Shown: positions 23,971-33,884, numbered from the stretch's first letter. The stretch is DNA of 64,000 nt from Streptomyces sp. NBC_00820 (GCF_036347055.1 NZ_CP108882.1:7862001-7926000), one strand, 5' to 3'. The notes: a model not told the origin generated them from the sequence alone. Made by a program: numbers and translations.

Positions 23971-25278
23971 GTGTCCTGGATACGACGTCGTACGCGCAAA
24001 GAGGAGCCGCCGGCGAAGCGGCTGCCCGACCTGGAGTTCCTCGCCCTGGTGAGGGCCGGGCTCGAAGAGTGCGCGCCCGGTGTGACGCGGGGCGCCCAAC
24101 TCAAGGGCAACTCGTTGAGCAGCCCGCATGGTTGGGCCGTGGCCGTTGCCCCGCCGCACCACGGGGGCGGCCACCACTACGACCTCGTCGCGCTGCCCGA
24201 CGTCGGTCTCCAGCCGGACGTACCGTGCTTCATGGACTGCGTCGTGTCGATGTCCGCTGATCCGCAGGACGCGGCGGACACGTGGGTGCAGACGGCGGGC
24301 GCCTGCCTGCTGGAACTCCTCGATCGCCGCGAGCATTTCGCGGACCACGCGGGCCCCGACGACGGGCGCGGCGTGCCCGGCTGGCACATGATCACGTCGG
24401 GTGCAGTCGGTCTCGGAAGCGACATCGACGAGAACCGGCGACTGCAGGGCGCGATGCTGGAAGCGAACGTGCTGCACCGGATCGCGGGCTCGTTCACTGC
24501 TGACCTGGAATCGCCCTTCTTCAACGGCGTCAAGGTCTTCTACGGCGGTCACCCAGGCGCGATGCAGGCGGAGATCCGCGTCAACGGTGAACGCCACGAG
24601 GCCGCTTCGGCAGCGATGACGGCGCTCGGACTGCCCGAGCCCACGACGTTCACGGCAGTGCGGTTCTACGCGCTGCTGCTTCCGGTACAGGCGAGCAGTG
24701 GCGCGCCGAGCTACCCGACGGCCCGGCTCGATCTCACTCCCGACTCGGTGCAGGCAAATGCCCACACCCACGATGCCGCCTGCGGTTGCGGCGGCCACCT
24801 CGACCCGGAGCACCCCGGCTTCGACCTGGCCCTGCCCCACCTGGTGGCCGAGCTCTCAGAGGAGGAGCGCAGGCGCCGCGTGAAGTCTGACACGGGCGCG
24901 ATCGTCATCGCAGAGGGCGTCGGCAACTTCCTCAAGGTCCGCCTCCCGATCCGTCTGGACGATGGACGCACGGTGGTCTACCTCGCCTGGGTCTACCTCG
25001 AGGCAGCTGTGATCGACGACTTCGTGCAGCGGGTCCACAACGACACCCTGGCTGGCCACCGCTTCGAGGGCCTGCTGTGCAATGCCATCGGCCCCTGGGG
25101 TGAGGACGTCCTGCGCGCCCCCGTCGTCCTCGGCGGTCAACGGATCAACGAGAACGGCTCGGTCCGCCCCAGCGAGGTTCTGGAGTCCAGCGACCCCCTG
25201 CTCGGCAAGGTGTTGAGCGAGACCTGGCCCGCCGCCTTCGTCCTCGGCGACCGCTTTCCCCGCTCGCCGTCAAGCTGA
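23971..25278 (+). CDS. DUF6348 family protein with DUF2199-like C-terminus
   Basis: A 435-residue soluble protein. The N-terminal ~240 residues (LEFLALVRAGLEECAPGVTR, GGGHHYDLVALPDVGLQPDV, PGWHMITSGAVGLG) fit the DUF6348 family. The C-terminal ~170 residues begin CGCGGHLDPEHPGFDLALPH, with a Cys-x-Cys-like start of a DUF2199-type domain, and continue GVGNFLKVRLPIRLDDG and FEGLLCNAIGPWGEDVLRAP. Two domains of unknown function in one chain. The GTG at 23971 has no obvious RBS, so the start is uncertain. Intact and well-preserved codon use among remnants. Confidence 0.78.
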   Translation: MSWIRRRTRKEEPPAKRLPDLEFLALVRAGLEECAPGVTRGAQLKGNSLSSPHGWAVAVAPPHHGGGHHYDLVALPDVGLQPDVPCFMDCVVSMSADPQDAADTWVQTAGACLLELLDRREHFADHAGPDDGRGVPGWHMITSGAVGLGSDIDENRRLQGAMLEANVLHRIAGSFTADLESPFFNGVKVFYGGHPGAMQAEIRVNGERHEAASAAMTALGLPEPTTFTAVRFYALLLPVQASSGAPSYPTARLDLTPDSVQANAHTHDAACGCGGHLDPEHPGFDLALPHLVAELSEEERRRRVKSDTGAIVIAEGVGNFLKVRLPIRLDDGRTVVYLAWVYLEAAVIDDFVQRVHNDTLAGHRFEGLLCNAIGPWGEDVLRAPVVLGGQRINENGSVRPSEVLESSDPLLGKVLSETWPAAFVLGDRFPRSPSS

Positions 25279-25394
25279 GGTGCTGGCAGATGAAGCGGGC
25301 CCGAGGGCGCGGAGGACCGAGCAGGGCCGGCGTTCGGCGCTCGATAGGCATGGCAATCACCCGTCGTGTAACCGACCGTGTGAAGTACAGAGAA

Positions 25395-26010
25395 GGGTCT
25401 TCGCCTCCTGCGGCCAGGAGCCGTTTCTCGCCGAACTGCTGATGGCCGCGTGTGACGACCGGGCTCGCCGCAGGTCCGAACGACGGATCAAGGCTGCCTC
25501 CTTCCACCGTGACAAGAGCCTGCGGGCGTTCGACTTCGACGCCAATCCCAACATCGACCTGGCCACCGTCAATACCGTCGCCACCTGCGGATAGGTCAAG
25601 TAGGGCGAGCCGCTCTGCCTGATCGGCGACTCCGGCACCGGCAAGTCCTGCCTGCCGGTCGAGCTGGGCACCGAAGCCGCGATGCACGGCTTCCGCGTCC
25701 GCTACGTGCTGGCCACCAAGCCCGTCAACGAGCTCGTCGAAGCCGCCGACGAGAAGCAGCTGTCGAAGACGGTCGCCCGTTGCGGCCGTGTCGATCTTTT
25801 GTGCATTGATGAACTCAGGTACATGGAGCTTGACCGCAGGGGCGCTGAGCTGCTGTTTCAGGTTCTGACCGAGCGCGAGGAGAAGAGCAGCGTCGCCATC
25901 GCTTCGAACGAAAGTTTTAGCGGGTGGACGAAGACGTTCACCGATCCACGACTCTGCGCGGCCATCGTCGACCGCCTGACCTTCAACGGCGCAGGTCGAA
26001 CGGGTCGAGG
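25395..26010 (+). pseudogene. istB: IS21 IstB ATPase with two in-frame TAG codons
   Basis: A nearly full-length frame: AELLMAACDDRARRRSERRI, FDFDANPNIDLATVNTVATC, then TAG-GTC-AAG-TAG where relatives read W-V-K-Q, then GEPLCLIGDSGTGKSCLP (Walker A), RVDLLCIDELRYMELDRRGA (Walker B), VAIASNESFSGWTKTFTDPR, VDRLTFNG. Two amber codons four positions apart just before the P-loop inactivate it. The partner istA is missing. Confidence 0.9.
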
Positions 26011-26204
26011 CGAGCTGACGCAACGTTTGCGTGCTCCACGTCGCGGGCGTAGGGCTGCTTGCGGCATCGACCGTGCCACTTCGTCTGTTCCAGGTGGGCG
26101 CGGACCACGTCCAGGTGGAAGCGACGCGGCAGGGTCACGCTGTTCAAGGCAGCCACGGCACTCCAGGAGGTGCAACGCGCCGCCTTCGATCTGGAGGAAG
26201 TAGT

Positions 26205-26331
26205 ACGGCGCGCGCACGTTCCATTCCGTGCACGGCGTCGGCGCCTTCCACTGCTCGGCGGGGACCTCAGCGATCAGGTCGCCGACGACTTCGGACGCGC
26301 GCGCGAGATCTTCAACGGAAACGGTGGTCAT
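26205..26331 (-). pseudogene. DinB/maleylpyruvate-isomerase-like protein, N-terminal scrap
   Basis: ATG 26331: MTTVSVEDLARASEVVGDLI, AEVPAEQWKAPTPCTEWNVR, which is the typical beginning of TIGR03086-type (DinB-fold, metal- and mycothiol-related) proteins. It runs out of homology after 41 residues. Confidence 0.65.
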
Positions 26332-26679
26332 CCGGGGATACTGCGGCGTCATCTGCCAGGCCCCCCACGGGCTTTGCGTCGGCGCGGAGAAGTCCTGTCG
26401 AGCCGGGTGACCGCGCGATCGCTCAGCGCCGATGAGTGGCGCCTTCGCAGGTACCCTCCTCCGCCCACCAAAATCAGCGACGCGGAACCCACCGCACTTC
26501 CGAGCACGCCTGCAGAAGATGCCGCGGGTTCCCGGTGAAAGTCCCTCAGTCACGCTGAACCCACGGCCGTCGTGCCGGTAAGAACGCTGTCACCAGCCGC
26601 AAACGAGGGGTGTCACGTCCGGCGATGTGCGGCGGGGTCGCGTTCGGCGACGTGTTGCGAAGTGATCTGACTCACATGC
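26332..26679. other. No gene seen
   Basis: Upstream of the oxidoreductase promoter; a second TGTCAC occurs at about 26611. No supported frame. Confidence 0.45.
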
Positions 26680-26706
26680 TGTCACAGGGGGCGATGAGGC
26701 GGTGTC
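26680..26706 (+). promoter_or_regulatory. ECF41-type sigma promoter
   Basis: TGTCACA (26680-26686), exactly 16 bases, then TGTC (26703-26706). The published ECF41 consensus is TGTCACA-N16-CGTC, so one base differs. It lies about 35 bases before the oxidoreductase ATG, as expected for the target gene that accompanies ECF41 factors. Confidence 0.8.
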
Positions 26707-26740
26707 TTGTGCTCGAACCGCTCGAAACGAGGGAGACATC

Positions 26741-27946
26741 ATGGCTGAGAACACCGAGGTGGTCGTGATCGGCGGCGGGTACGCCGGCGTCATGGCGGCC
26801 AATCGCCTGACGCGGCGCGACGACGTGACCGTGACGCTGATCAACCCGCGCCCGAACTTCGTCCACCGGGTCCGCCTGCACCAGCTTGTGGGCGGGACCG
26901 ACGCCGCCGTCGTCGACTACCGGGAGGTCCTGGCGGAAGGCGTCCGGCTGGTGGTCGACAGCGTGACGCGGATCGACGCGGCCGGGCGCGGTGTGGAACT
27001 GGCGAGCGGTGGTGCGGCCGGCTACGACTACCTGGTCTATGCGGTAGGCAGTGGCAGCGCCGACCCGCGGGTGCCCGGAGCGGCCGAGTTCGCCTACCCG
27101 ATCGCCACCCTGGAGGAGGCGGAGCGGCTGCGGCCGGTCCTCGATTCCGCGCCCACGACGGCCGCGGTGACGGTGGTCGGCGCCGGGCCCACCGGCATCG
27201 AGACCGCCGCCGAACTGGCAGAGCAGGGCCGTACCGTCACCCTGGTCTGCGGCGGCGTGCTCGGCCCGTACCTCCACACCCGGGGCCGGCGTTCGGTGGC
27301 CGGGCGGCTCGCGGCACTCGGAGTGACCGTGCTCGACGGCTCCGACACCAAGGTGACGGCGGTGACTCGCGATGCCGTGCGGCTCGCTGACGGCCGGGAA
27401 CTGCCGAGCGCGGTGACCATCTGGACCGCCGGCTTCGGCGTGCCGGACCTGGCCGCGCGCAGCGGGCTGAGCACCGATGCCCTGGGCCGCCTGCTCACCG
27501 ACGAGACGCTGACCAGCGTGGATGACGACCGCATCGTCGCGGCCGGCGACTCGGCGGCACCGTCGGGCCTGCCGCTGCGGATGAGCTGCCAGGCCGCGAT
27601 GCCGCTGGGTGCGCGGGCCGCAGACACGGTGCTCAGCCGGTTGACGGAGGAGCAGCCCGAGACCCTCAGCCAGTCGTTCGGAGCGCAGTGCATCAGCCTG
27701 GGCCGGGGCACCGGCATCTTCCAGTTCGGCAACAGGTCCGACGTCGCGGTGTGGTTCCACATCGACGGTCGCCTCGGCGCGAAGATGAAGGAGGCCGTGT
27801 GCAAAGGCATCGTGAAGCACCTGGCCGATGAGGCGCACAAGCCCGGTGGGTACAGCCTGCACCGCATGAAGGGAGGCGCCGGGCGCCAGGAGGCGCTGGA
27901 GGCGATGCGCGCAGAGGCGCCGGTCGTCGTCGAACGGGTTTCCTAG
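26741..27946 (+). CDS. FAD-dependent NAD(P)H oxidoreductase (NDH-2-like)
   Basis: A 401-residue flavoprotein with two Rossmann folds: FAD motif [20 protein letters not shown] at residue 7, NAD(P) motif [20 protein letters not shown] near residue 147, and [17 protein letters not shown] near 265, the second FAD contact. It resembles type-II NADH dehydrogenases and pyridine nucleotide-disulfide oxidoreductases without the redox cysteine pair. ATG 26741 follows GGGAGA. It is followed after 33 bases by an ECF41 sigma gene and preceded by an ECF41 promoter, so it is probably the output of that sigma factor. Electron acceptor unknown. Confidence 0.9.
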   Translation: MAENTEVVVIGGGYAGVMAANRLTRRDDVTVTLINPRPNFVHRVRLHQLVGGTDAAVVDYREVLAEGVRLVVDSVTRIDAAGRGVELASGGAAGYDYLVYAVGSGSADPRVPGAAEFAYPIATLEEAERLRPVLDSAPTTAAVTVVGAGPTGIETAAELAEQGRTVTLVCGGVLGPYLHTRGRRSVAGRLAALGVTVLDGSDTKVTAVTRDAVRLADGRELPSAVTIWTAGFGVPDLAARSGLSTDALGRLLTDETLTSVDDDRIVAAGDSAAPSGLPLRMSCQAAMPLGARAADTVLSRLTEEQPETLSQSFGAQCISLGRGTGIFQFGNRSDVAVWFHIDGRLGAKMKEAVCKGIVKHLADEAHKPGGYSLHRMKGGAGRQEALEAMRAEAPVVVERVS

Positions 27947-27979
27947 GTCCGGGCCGGCCGAGGGGAAGATGATCAAGAC

Positions 27980-28879
27980 ATGAGTGATGATCACGCCATT
28001 GACCGGGCGACCGAGACATTCGTCGCCCACCGCAATCTGCTCTTCACCGTCGCGTACGAGATGCTCGGCTCGGCGGCCGATGCCGAAGACGTCCTGCAGG
28101 AGACCTGGCTGCGGTGGGTCGAGGTCGACCTGGAGCAGGTGCGCGACCAGCGCGCGTACCTGGTCCGGATCACGACCCGGCAGGCGCTCAACCGGCTGCG
28201 CACGATGTCGCGGCGCAAGGAGTCGTACGTGGGCCCGTGGCTGCCGGAGCCGCTGCTGACCGCGCCGGACGTGGCCCAGGACGTCGAGCTCGCCGAGAGC
28301 GTGTCGATGGCGGTGATGCTCGTCCTGGAGACGTTGTCGCCGACCGAGCGGGCCGTGTTCGTGCTGCGCGAAGTCTTCGACGTCGGCTACGACGAGATCG
28401 CGGCGGCGGTCGACAAGACCCCGGCGGCCGTCCGCCAGATCGCGCACCGGGCCCGCCGGCACGTGGATGCCCGCCGTCCGCGCGAGGTGGTTTCCCAGAG
28501 CCAGACGCGGGCGGCTCTGGAGTCGTTCTTGCGGGCGCTGGAGGGCGGGGACCTGCAGGGCCTGCTCAACGTGCTCGCGCCTGAGGTCGTCTACATGGGC
28601 GACGGCGGCGGCGTGAAGCACGCTGCACCGCGGCCGATCGTCGGCGCCGACAAGGTGGCCCGCCTCTTGGTCGGCGGCCTCGGCAAGAGCACGATCCCGA
28701 TCACCTTCGGCCCCACCGTGGTCAACGGCAGCCCGGCGCTGGTGGTCCACATGGACGGTGAGCTGGACGGCATCATGGCAGCCCGCGTAGAGGCTGGCCG
28801 CATCACCGGCCTCTACGTCGTCCGCAACCCCGAGAAGCTGTCCCGCATCGAATCCGAGACCCCGCTCGCCCTGCGATGA
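27980..28879 (+). CDS. sigJ: ECF41-group RNA polymerase sigma factor
   Basis: A 299-residue sigma factor: region 2 (YEMLGSAADAEDVLQETWLR, ALNRLRTMSRRK), linker WLPEPL at residues 87-92, region 4 (LSPTERAVFVLREVFDVGYD, EIAAAVDKTPAAVRQIAHRA), and a C-terminal SnoaL-like domain with DGGG at 208-211 and NPEKL near 287. These three motifs define ECF41, in which the C-terminal domain replaces an anti-sigma factor. ATG 27980 lies 33 bases after the oxidoreductase stop, with AGGGGAAG upstream at a longish spacing. Likely co-transcribed with, and autoregulated through, the promoter at 26680. Confidence 0.93.
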   Translation: MSDDHAIDRATETFVAHRNLLFTVAYEMLGSAADAEDVLQETWLRWVEVDLEQVRDQRAYLVRITTRQALNRLRTMSRRKESYVGPWLPEPLLTAPDVAQDVELAESVSMAVMLVLETLSPTERAVFVLREVFDVGYDEIAAAVDKTPAAVRQIAHRARRHVDARRPREVVSQSQTRAALESFLRALEGGDLQGLLNVLAPEVVYMGDGGGVKHAAPRPIVGADKVARLLVGGLGKSTIPITFGPTVVNGSPALVVHMDGELDGIMAARVEAGRITGLYVVRNPEKLSRIESETPLALR

Positions 28880-28970
28880 ACTCCCAGTGGCGGATCAGCC
28901 ACTTGAGGATCAGGCGCGGCACTGAGACCGGGCCCGTTCCGAGGGCCTGGAGCTGACCGGCGAGCACTCC

Positions 28971-29490
28971 TCACTCCACCCCGAGCCCGCCTCCGGAGTC
29001 GCCCGCTAGGCCGGCCCGGCCTCGTGATGCGGTGGGCGACGGCGGGTAGTCGTCGACGGTCATGGAGTTGTGGAGGCGTGCGGTCTTGGTGGTGAGGCGG
29101 AGGAGGGCGCGGCTGGGTCCCGCGGGCAGGGCGGAGATCAGGCGGGCGCCCTGGGCCAGTCCCCGCACGCCGAGACGTGAGTTGGGGATCAGGGTCTTCG
29201 CCGCGCTGAGCGCGGTCGCGCGGCTGCCACGTACGTACTCCGTCATCGTGCGCTCGTAGGCGGGGAAGGCGTGCTCGTAGTCGCCGCCCGCCCGTGCCAG
29301 CTCGCCGGCGAGGACGTAAGCTCCGACGATGGCCAGGATGGTGCTGCCACCGACGGCCGGGCCGGGGCAGTAGCCCGCGTCGCCGACGAGCGTCACCCTC
29401 CCCCGTGACCAGGTGTCCATGCGGAGCTGGGTGATCGAGTCGAAGTAGAACGCCGGGGTGGGGTCGAGCTCGTCCAGCCAGCGGTCCGTC
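28971..29490 (-). pseudogene. FAD-dependent monooxygenase, C-terminal remnant
   Basis: Reads WLDELDPTPAFYFDSITQLR, MDTWSRGRVTLVGDAGYCPG (the GD motif that contacts FAD ribityl), PAVGGSTILAIVGAYVLAGE and a helical tail to a stop at 28971. The first ~280 residues with the GxGxxG dinucleotide motif are absent; a different short frame (MTVSDGVPHVYSGAEATE) precedes it. Would be a flavin hydroxylase if complete. Confidence 0.8.
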
Positions 29491-29641
29491 GTCCAGCGAC
29501 AGCGTCGAACTCTCGGTGGCCTCAGCGCCGCTGTACACGTGTGGTACGCCGTCAGAAACAGTCATGAGCCCACTGTCGCCGCCGGTACCCCCGGCGGATT
29601 GGATAAATGTTCCCCTCAGCCGGCTCACCTGGCATGGGACT

Positions 29642-29930
29642 ATGCGGACCTTCGAGCGCGGTGCGGCTGTGTGGGACGTCGCATGCCCGCAGCGTCCCAG
29701 CAGGGTGGCCGGTGTCACCACGGCCGGGTTCCGTGTCCGTGACCTGGACGCGCTCCGGATGGTCCCGCACCCGGCCATGACGCTGCTCCTGGAGTTCGGC
29801 GCCGGCACGTCCGTCCTTGACTGTGCCGACGGGCGGCGGCAGCGGGGAAGCGTCGTCGCCGGGCCCGGGTTCGGGTCCGGAGGCGCGGTCCGGGCGCGGG
29901 GAGAGAACATCGAGTGCGGTCCACGACCGT
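29642..29930 (+). pseudogene. AraC-family regulator, N-terminal remnant
   Basis: MRTFERGAAVWDVACPQRPS then AGFRVRDLDALRMVPHPAMT, LLLEFGAGTSVLD and RQRGSVVAGPGFGSGGAVRA correspond to the ligand-binding N-terminus of AraC/XylS-type regulators. The DNA-binding C-terminus is lost where an ISL3 transposase fragment begins near 29915. It is divergent from the monooxygenase remnant, which it may once have controlled. Confidence 0.65.
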
Positions 29931-31389
29931 TACCAGCGCAGGCTGAGGGATCTTCCGCTGGCTGACCAGCGCTTGGTGATCCGGCTGACGGTCCGACGCT
30001 TCATCTGCGGCTCGGCGGACTGCCCGCGCCGGACGTTCGCCGAGCCGTTCTCCAGGATGACTGTCCCGCACTCACGGTTCACCACTAGGCTCAACCGCGC
30101 CCTGGAACGGGTGGGGGCTCGCCCTGGCGGGGCGGGCCGGCGCTCGGCTGGCGGCCCAGCTGGGCTTCGGAGCTGGCCGGATGACCTTGTTACGCAGGGT
30201 CATGGCACTGCCCGATCCATGGTTCAGCACTCCACGGGTGCTGGGCGTGGACGACTTCGCGATCCGTCGCGGCCAGACCTACTCCACCGTACTGACCAGC
30301 GTCGAAGACCACCGCGTGGTCGATGTGCTCCCAACACGTGAAGCCGGACTGCTGGCCGACTGGCTGGACCGCCACCCTGGCGTGGAGATCATCTGCCGGG
30401 ACCGGGCCGGCGCCTACGCCGAGGGCGCCCGACGCGGCGCCCCCGATGCTCTGCAGGTCGCCGACCGCTTTCACTTGTGGCAGGGCCTGGGCCGGGCCGT
30501 GGAGACCTGCGTCGCCGCCCACCGCGACTGCCTGCGCACCCCGACACCCAGCGGCGTGCTGCCACCGGACACCCCACCGGCTCCCGATCGGCCGCAGGAC
30601 GACTCGGAGCCCGTCGGCCGACGGGCCGAGCGCAAAAAGGCAGCACACGTTCCGGTCCACGAGATGCTCGCCCAAGGCCACTCACGCCGGGCGATCGCCC
30701 GGCACCTGGGCTGGGGCCTCAACACCGTGCTCCGGTACGCGAACGCCACACACTGGCAGGAGACCATCCGCGAGAACCGGCCCCGGCCCAGCAGACTCGA
30801 CCCCTACAAGCCCTACCTCGAACGACGATTCGAGGAGGGATGCACCAGCGTCACCCAACTCCACGGCGAGCTGGTCGCCGAGCAAGCCCCCGTCACCTAC
30901 GGAATGGTCCGAGCCCACATCGCCACCTTGCGCAATGCTCCAGCCGTCGTGCCGCCCCGGCCTCCGACGGTACGGCAGGTGACCGGCTGGCTCACCCGCC
31001 ACCCCACCGCTCTGACCGAGGAGGACCGCGTCGGCCTGAAAGACGTCCTGACCCGTTGCCCCGAACTGGACATGGCCGCCGGACACGTCCGTGATTTCGG
31101 CGAGATGCTCAGCGGCCGCCTCGGCGCCACGCTCCCTGACTGGATCAACGTCGTCGAAGCCAGCCGGCTACCCGGCCTTGCCGGCTTCGCACGGCACCTG
31201 CTCCGGGACCTCGACGCCGTGACCGCTGGCCTCACCCTGGACTGGAGCTCGGGCAGCATCGAGGGAGCCGTGAACCGTATCAAAAAGATCAAGAGACAGC
31301 TCTACGGCCGAGCCGGCTTCCACCTGCTCCGGAAGATGATCCTGCTGCAGGTGAAAGCAGGCAGCCACGTCCGGTTACGTGAGTTGTAG
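29915..31389 (+). pseudogene. ISL3-family transposase, 5'-truncated and frameshifted
   Basis: The first part reads VHDRYQRRLRDLPLADQRLV, IRLTVRRFICGSADCPRRTF (zinc-ribbon remnant), FAEPFSRMTVPHSR; a one-base shift near 30115 separates it from the long 402-residue frame from 30181: VLGVDDFAIRRGQTYSTVLT (first Asp), VEIICRDRAGAYAEGARRGA (second Asp), and LTLDWSSGSIEGAVNRIKKI (Glu). The catalytic part is preserved, but the upstream N-terminus and left end are missing. Confidence 0.88.
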
Positions 31390-31412
31390 GACAGGGAGAG
31401 GCGGCAGCGACG

Positions 31413-32138
31413 TCATGCTTTGGCGCCTGCCATGCCACTGGTGACGACGATCGCGGCCACGTCGCCAGCCTTGGTGCGGCCCAACCAGACGACGCCACCC
31501 GATTCGGCCCCGAACGTGACCAGATCGGCTTTTTGCGACTCGTCGCGTACCCGCTCGCAACCGTCGGCCAGCAGTTCGGTGTCACGCGGTGCCGGAACGC
31601 CGTCTACGAACGTGCTAAACGGCGCGGACAAGGTGGTCCACGCGCCTGCGTCGGCGAAGCAGCCAACATTCGCGTCGGAGAAGAAACGGGGCTTATCGCC
31701 CGGCTGAAGCTGGTCAATGTCCTCGTCGACGCCCAGGCCCATTTCCCACCCGACCACAGGGTCGTCGCTGATGCACAGGCGCGTCGCGGCACACTCAACG
31801 CCATCGAAGTGCTCGCCAAAGAACTCATACGGGCCCGCCGTCCACGCGATCTCCACTCGGTACACGCCCGGGGGAATGCTCACCGCCAGCTCACGCGGGG
31901 ACCTCGTCGGTAGCCCTTTCTCGTATCTCCAGACTTCGTCGTCGTCCCACGGCGCATCGACGACGAGCCGGCCGCTGGGAACGCGGATGGTGGTCAGCTC
32001 CTCGACCCCTGTCACGACTACGGGCGTTGTCGGATCGTCGTACACCGACCCCAGATGCGCACCAGGCGTGAAAGCCGCCTCCAGGTACCAGGTGGCCTCA
32101 GGCCCGGCTGCCAGCCGAGCGTCCCCGACCCATTCCAT
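31413..32138 (-). CDS. DUF4241 domain protein
   Basis: A 241-residue soluble, acidic protein. LAVSIPPGVYRVEIAWTAG, PVVGWEMGLGVDEDIDQLQP and FFSDANVGCFADAGAWTTLS are characteristic of DUF4241, whose function is unknown; members are frequent near polymorphic toxin and immunity genes. ATG 32138 has GAGGAGG eight bases upstream. It ends just after the ISL3 remnant and points toward it. Intact. Confidence 0.85.
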   Translation of the reverse strand: MEWVGDARLAAGPEATWYLEAAFTPGAHLGSVYDDPTTPVVVTGVEELTTIRVPSGRLVVDAPWDDDEVWRYEKGLPTRSPRELAVSIPPGVYRVEIAWTAGPYEFFGEHFDGVECAATRLCISDDPVVGWEMGLGVDEDIDQLQPGDKPRFFSDANVGCFADAGAWTTLSAPFSTFVDGVPAPRDTELLADGCERVRDESQKADLVTFGAESGGVVWLGRTKAGDVAAIVVTSGMAGAKA

Positions 32139-32654
32139 GTCTCACCCTCCTCACCGCCCGGCCGGGCGGTCAACCGAAAGCTACTTGGGCCCGCTGACAT
32201 CGGCACTTCGTGCATCGTCACGATCCGTGATCGCTCCCCAAGATCTGTGCCAGAACCCCGAAGTCACCAACAAACGACTCCCGCCGGTGTACCTCGGCGC
32301 CGGCCCCACCGCACGCTGCCGGGCCTGACAGGTCAGTCGGACGGTGAGCGCCCGCCGGCGGCGGTGCGGGCGAGCACCGAGAGGGCGGGCTCCCCGCCCC
32401 AGAAACGAGTCCGAGGGCCCCGCTTCGAGGTGGTGACCACGCAGGAAGCCCATGCCTGGATCGAGGCACGGATGGGCCCCAAGAGCGTCCGGAACCACAA
32501 ACGCTGCCGGCGATGCGGCCCCGCCCTCCGCGGCCCAGCATGTCCCTCCGTGCTTCGCTGGGCCACGGCGCGTTGCACTCGGCGTGCCGCGTGCGCCCGA
32601 TCCACCGCCGACGAAGTGCCCCCGGCGGCCTGGTGAGTGAGGGCCGTTGCTCTC
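32139..32654. other. No clear gene; possible integrase scrap
   Basis: A + frame near 32430-32500 reads VVTTQEAHAWIEARMGPKSV, faintly like the core-binding domain of tyrosine integrases, but it lasts only about 25 residues and is followed by Cys/Arg-rich sequence. Nothing else is supported. Confidence 0.35.
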
Positions 32655-32813
32655 TGGTGAGAGACGGCTTCGCCGTGTAGCGTCGCTGTCAGATGTCGTG
32701 ATTCGCAGTGCCTGCCCGCGCTCTGGCGTGGGCGTTTTGCTGTGCGGTGCGGGAGCAGGGCATCACGTTCGGGTTCGCGCGGTGCGGGCCCGATATCGAC
32801 CGGAAGGCTCAGC
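32655..32813 (+). promoter_or_regulatory. Cold shock promoter and 5' leader (copy 1)
   Basis: TGGTGA (32655-32660), 17 bases, TAGCGT (32678-32683). About 125 nt of leader follow, conserved with the leader at 47.56-47.70 kb, including a CCGCGCT...GCGTGGGCG hairpin region and GCTGTGC. Long structured leaders are typical of cold shock genes. Confidence 0.7.
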
Positions 32814-33017
32814 ATGACCAGCGGAACCGTCAAGTGGTTCAACGCCGAAAAGGGCTTCGGCTTCATCTCCCAGGACGGCGGAGGCCCGGACGTCTTCGCG
32901 CACTACTCCAACATCAACTCCTCCGGCTTCCGCGAGCTTCAGGAAGGCCAGAAGGTGACCTTCGACGTCACTCAGGGGCAGAAGGGCCCGCAGGCGGAGA
33001 ACATCACCGTCGCCTGA
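32814..33017 (+). CDS. Cold shock protein, CspA family
   Basis: 67 residues, a single cold shock domain: [19 protein letters not shown] (RNP1 KGFGFI), DVFAHYSNI (RNP2), and [20 protein letters not shown]. It binds single-stranded nucleic acid and melts RNA structure. ATG 32814 has GGAAGG six bases upstream. Paralogue of the gene at 47706, differing at about six positions. Followed by a hairpin terminator. Confidence 0.97.
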   Translation: MTSGTVKWFNAEKGFGFISQDGGGPDVFAHYSNINSSGFRELQEGQKVTFDVTQGQKGPQAENITVA

Positions 33018-33030
33018 CCTCGTGCGGCTG

Positions 33031-33057
33031 CGGGTCCCGGCGCAACCCCGGGACCCG
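33031..33057 (+). terminator. Hairpin terminator after csp
   Basis: CGGGTCCCGG and CCGGGACCCG form a perfect 10-bp stem with a 7-nt loop, 13 bases after the stop codon. Confidence 0.75.
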
Positions 33058-33425
33058 TCCCGTATCGGCAACGACAGCGGACCCCGCACAAGAACGGTCC
33101 GGACGACTTCAACGTGCTCGCACCCTCCTTGCCAACAACTCCCATGCGGACAGCCTGGGCGTGGAGTTCACCGACATCGAGCACAGTTGCGGCAGCTGGT
33201 TGAAACACCCCGGCGGTTGGTGGCCGAGCACAGGACTCCGGTGCTGTACAGGGGTGTTCGTGGCCCTCGCCGGGGCGGGGCGCTGAACCGGTGGTGTGTG
33301 ACAGGCGGTCCGGGACGCGGGGCCGCATCTGAGTATGAGTGTGGGCGGAGATAAGCATCCGGGCTCATGCCGGGGCGGTGTCGGCGCGATGAGGATCGTT
33401 CGCACCGTCATTGGAAGGAGTCCGG
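33058..33425. other. No gene seen
   Basis: No supported frame; the end carries the AAGGAG RBS of the next gene. Confidence 0.5.
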
Positions 33426-33884
33426 ATGAACCCTGGCACTTACGCCCGCTTGTACGGGCCCACGCAGCCGGCGCCGGGCCCCGAGCGGAACGGCGTCGTC
33501 GTGCTGGCTGATGCGCCCCTGGAGGGTTGCACCGCCGCCACGGAGGACGACAAGGTGTGGTTCGTCTGGTACTCCGGCAGCAGCCGCGGGGGCACCTTCC
33601 TGACACGGATCACGCCCTCCACAGGCGAGGTGAAGAGCTGGCCCAGTCCCGTACGTGATCCGGACGGATTCGCCGTACGCGGCCGTCGAGCAGTTTTGAC
33701 CAGTCGCGTTCACAACCGGCGGTCGACCGAAGTGGTCCGAGCGGAACTGGTCGGCGATGCGTGGAGCGTGACCGAGCGGCGCAAGATGAGGGTGCCCGGT
33801 CGGATGGCTATGCGCTGTGGTCAAGGGCGTGACGGTTTTCTGTGGCTGCGGGCCGGCCGCACCTGGCTTCGGATCGAAGCCTGA
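33426..33884 (+). CDS. Hypothetical beta-rich protein
   Basis: 152 residues starting MNPGTYARLYGPTQPAPGPE. ATG at 33426 is fixed by AAGGAG six bases upstream. Alternating hydrophobic pattern with short blade-like repeats (DKVWFVWYS, FLWLRAGRTWLRIEA) suggests a mostly beta protein. No signal peptide, no catalytic motif and no recognised family. Monocistronic. Confidence 0.7.
   Translation: MNPGTYARLYGPTQPAPGPERNGVVVLADAPLEGCTAATEDDKVWFVWYSGSSRGGTFLTRITPSTGEVKSWPSPVRDPDGFAVRGRRAVLTSRVHNRRSTEVVRAELVGDAWSVTERRKMRVPGRMAMRCGQGRDGFLWLRAGRTWLRIEA

Noticed and set aside
26672..28750. Nearly 700-codon minus-strand frame over the oxidoreductase and sigma gene
   Set aside because: Spans two well-supported genes on the other strand and the intergenic promoter; no family resemblance.
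32430..32500. Tyrosine integrase
   Set aside because: Only about 25 residues look similar and catalytic R-H-R-Y residues are absent.
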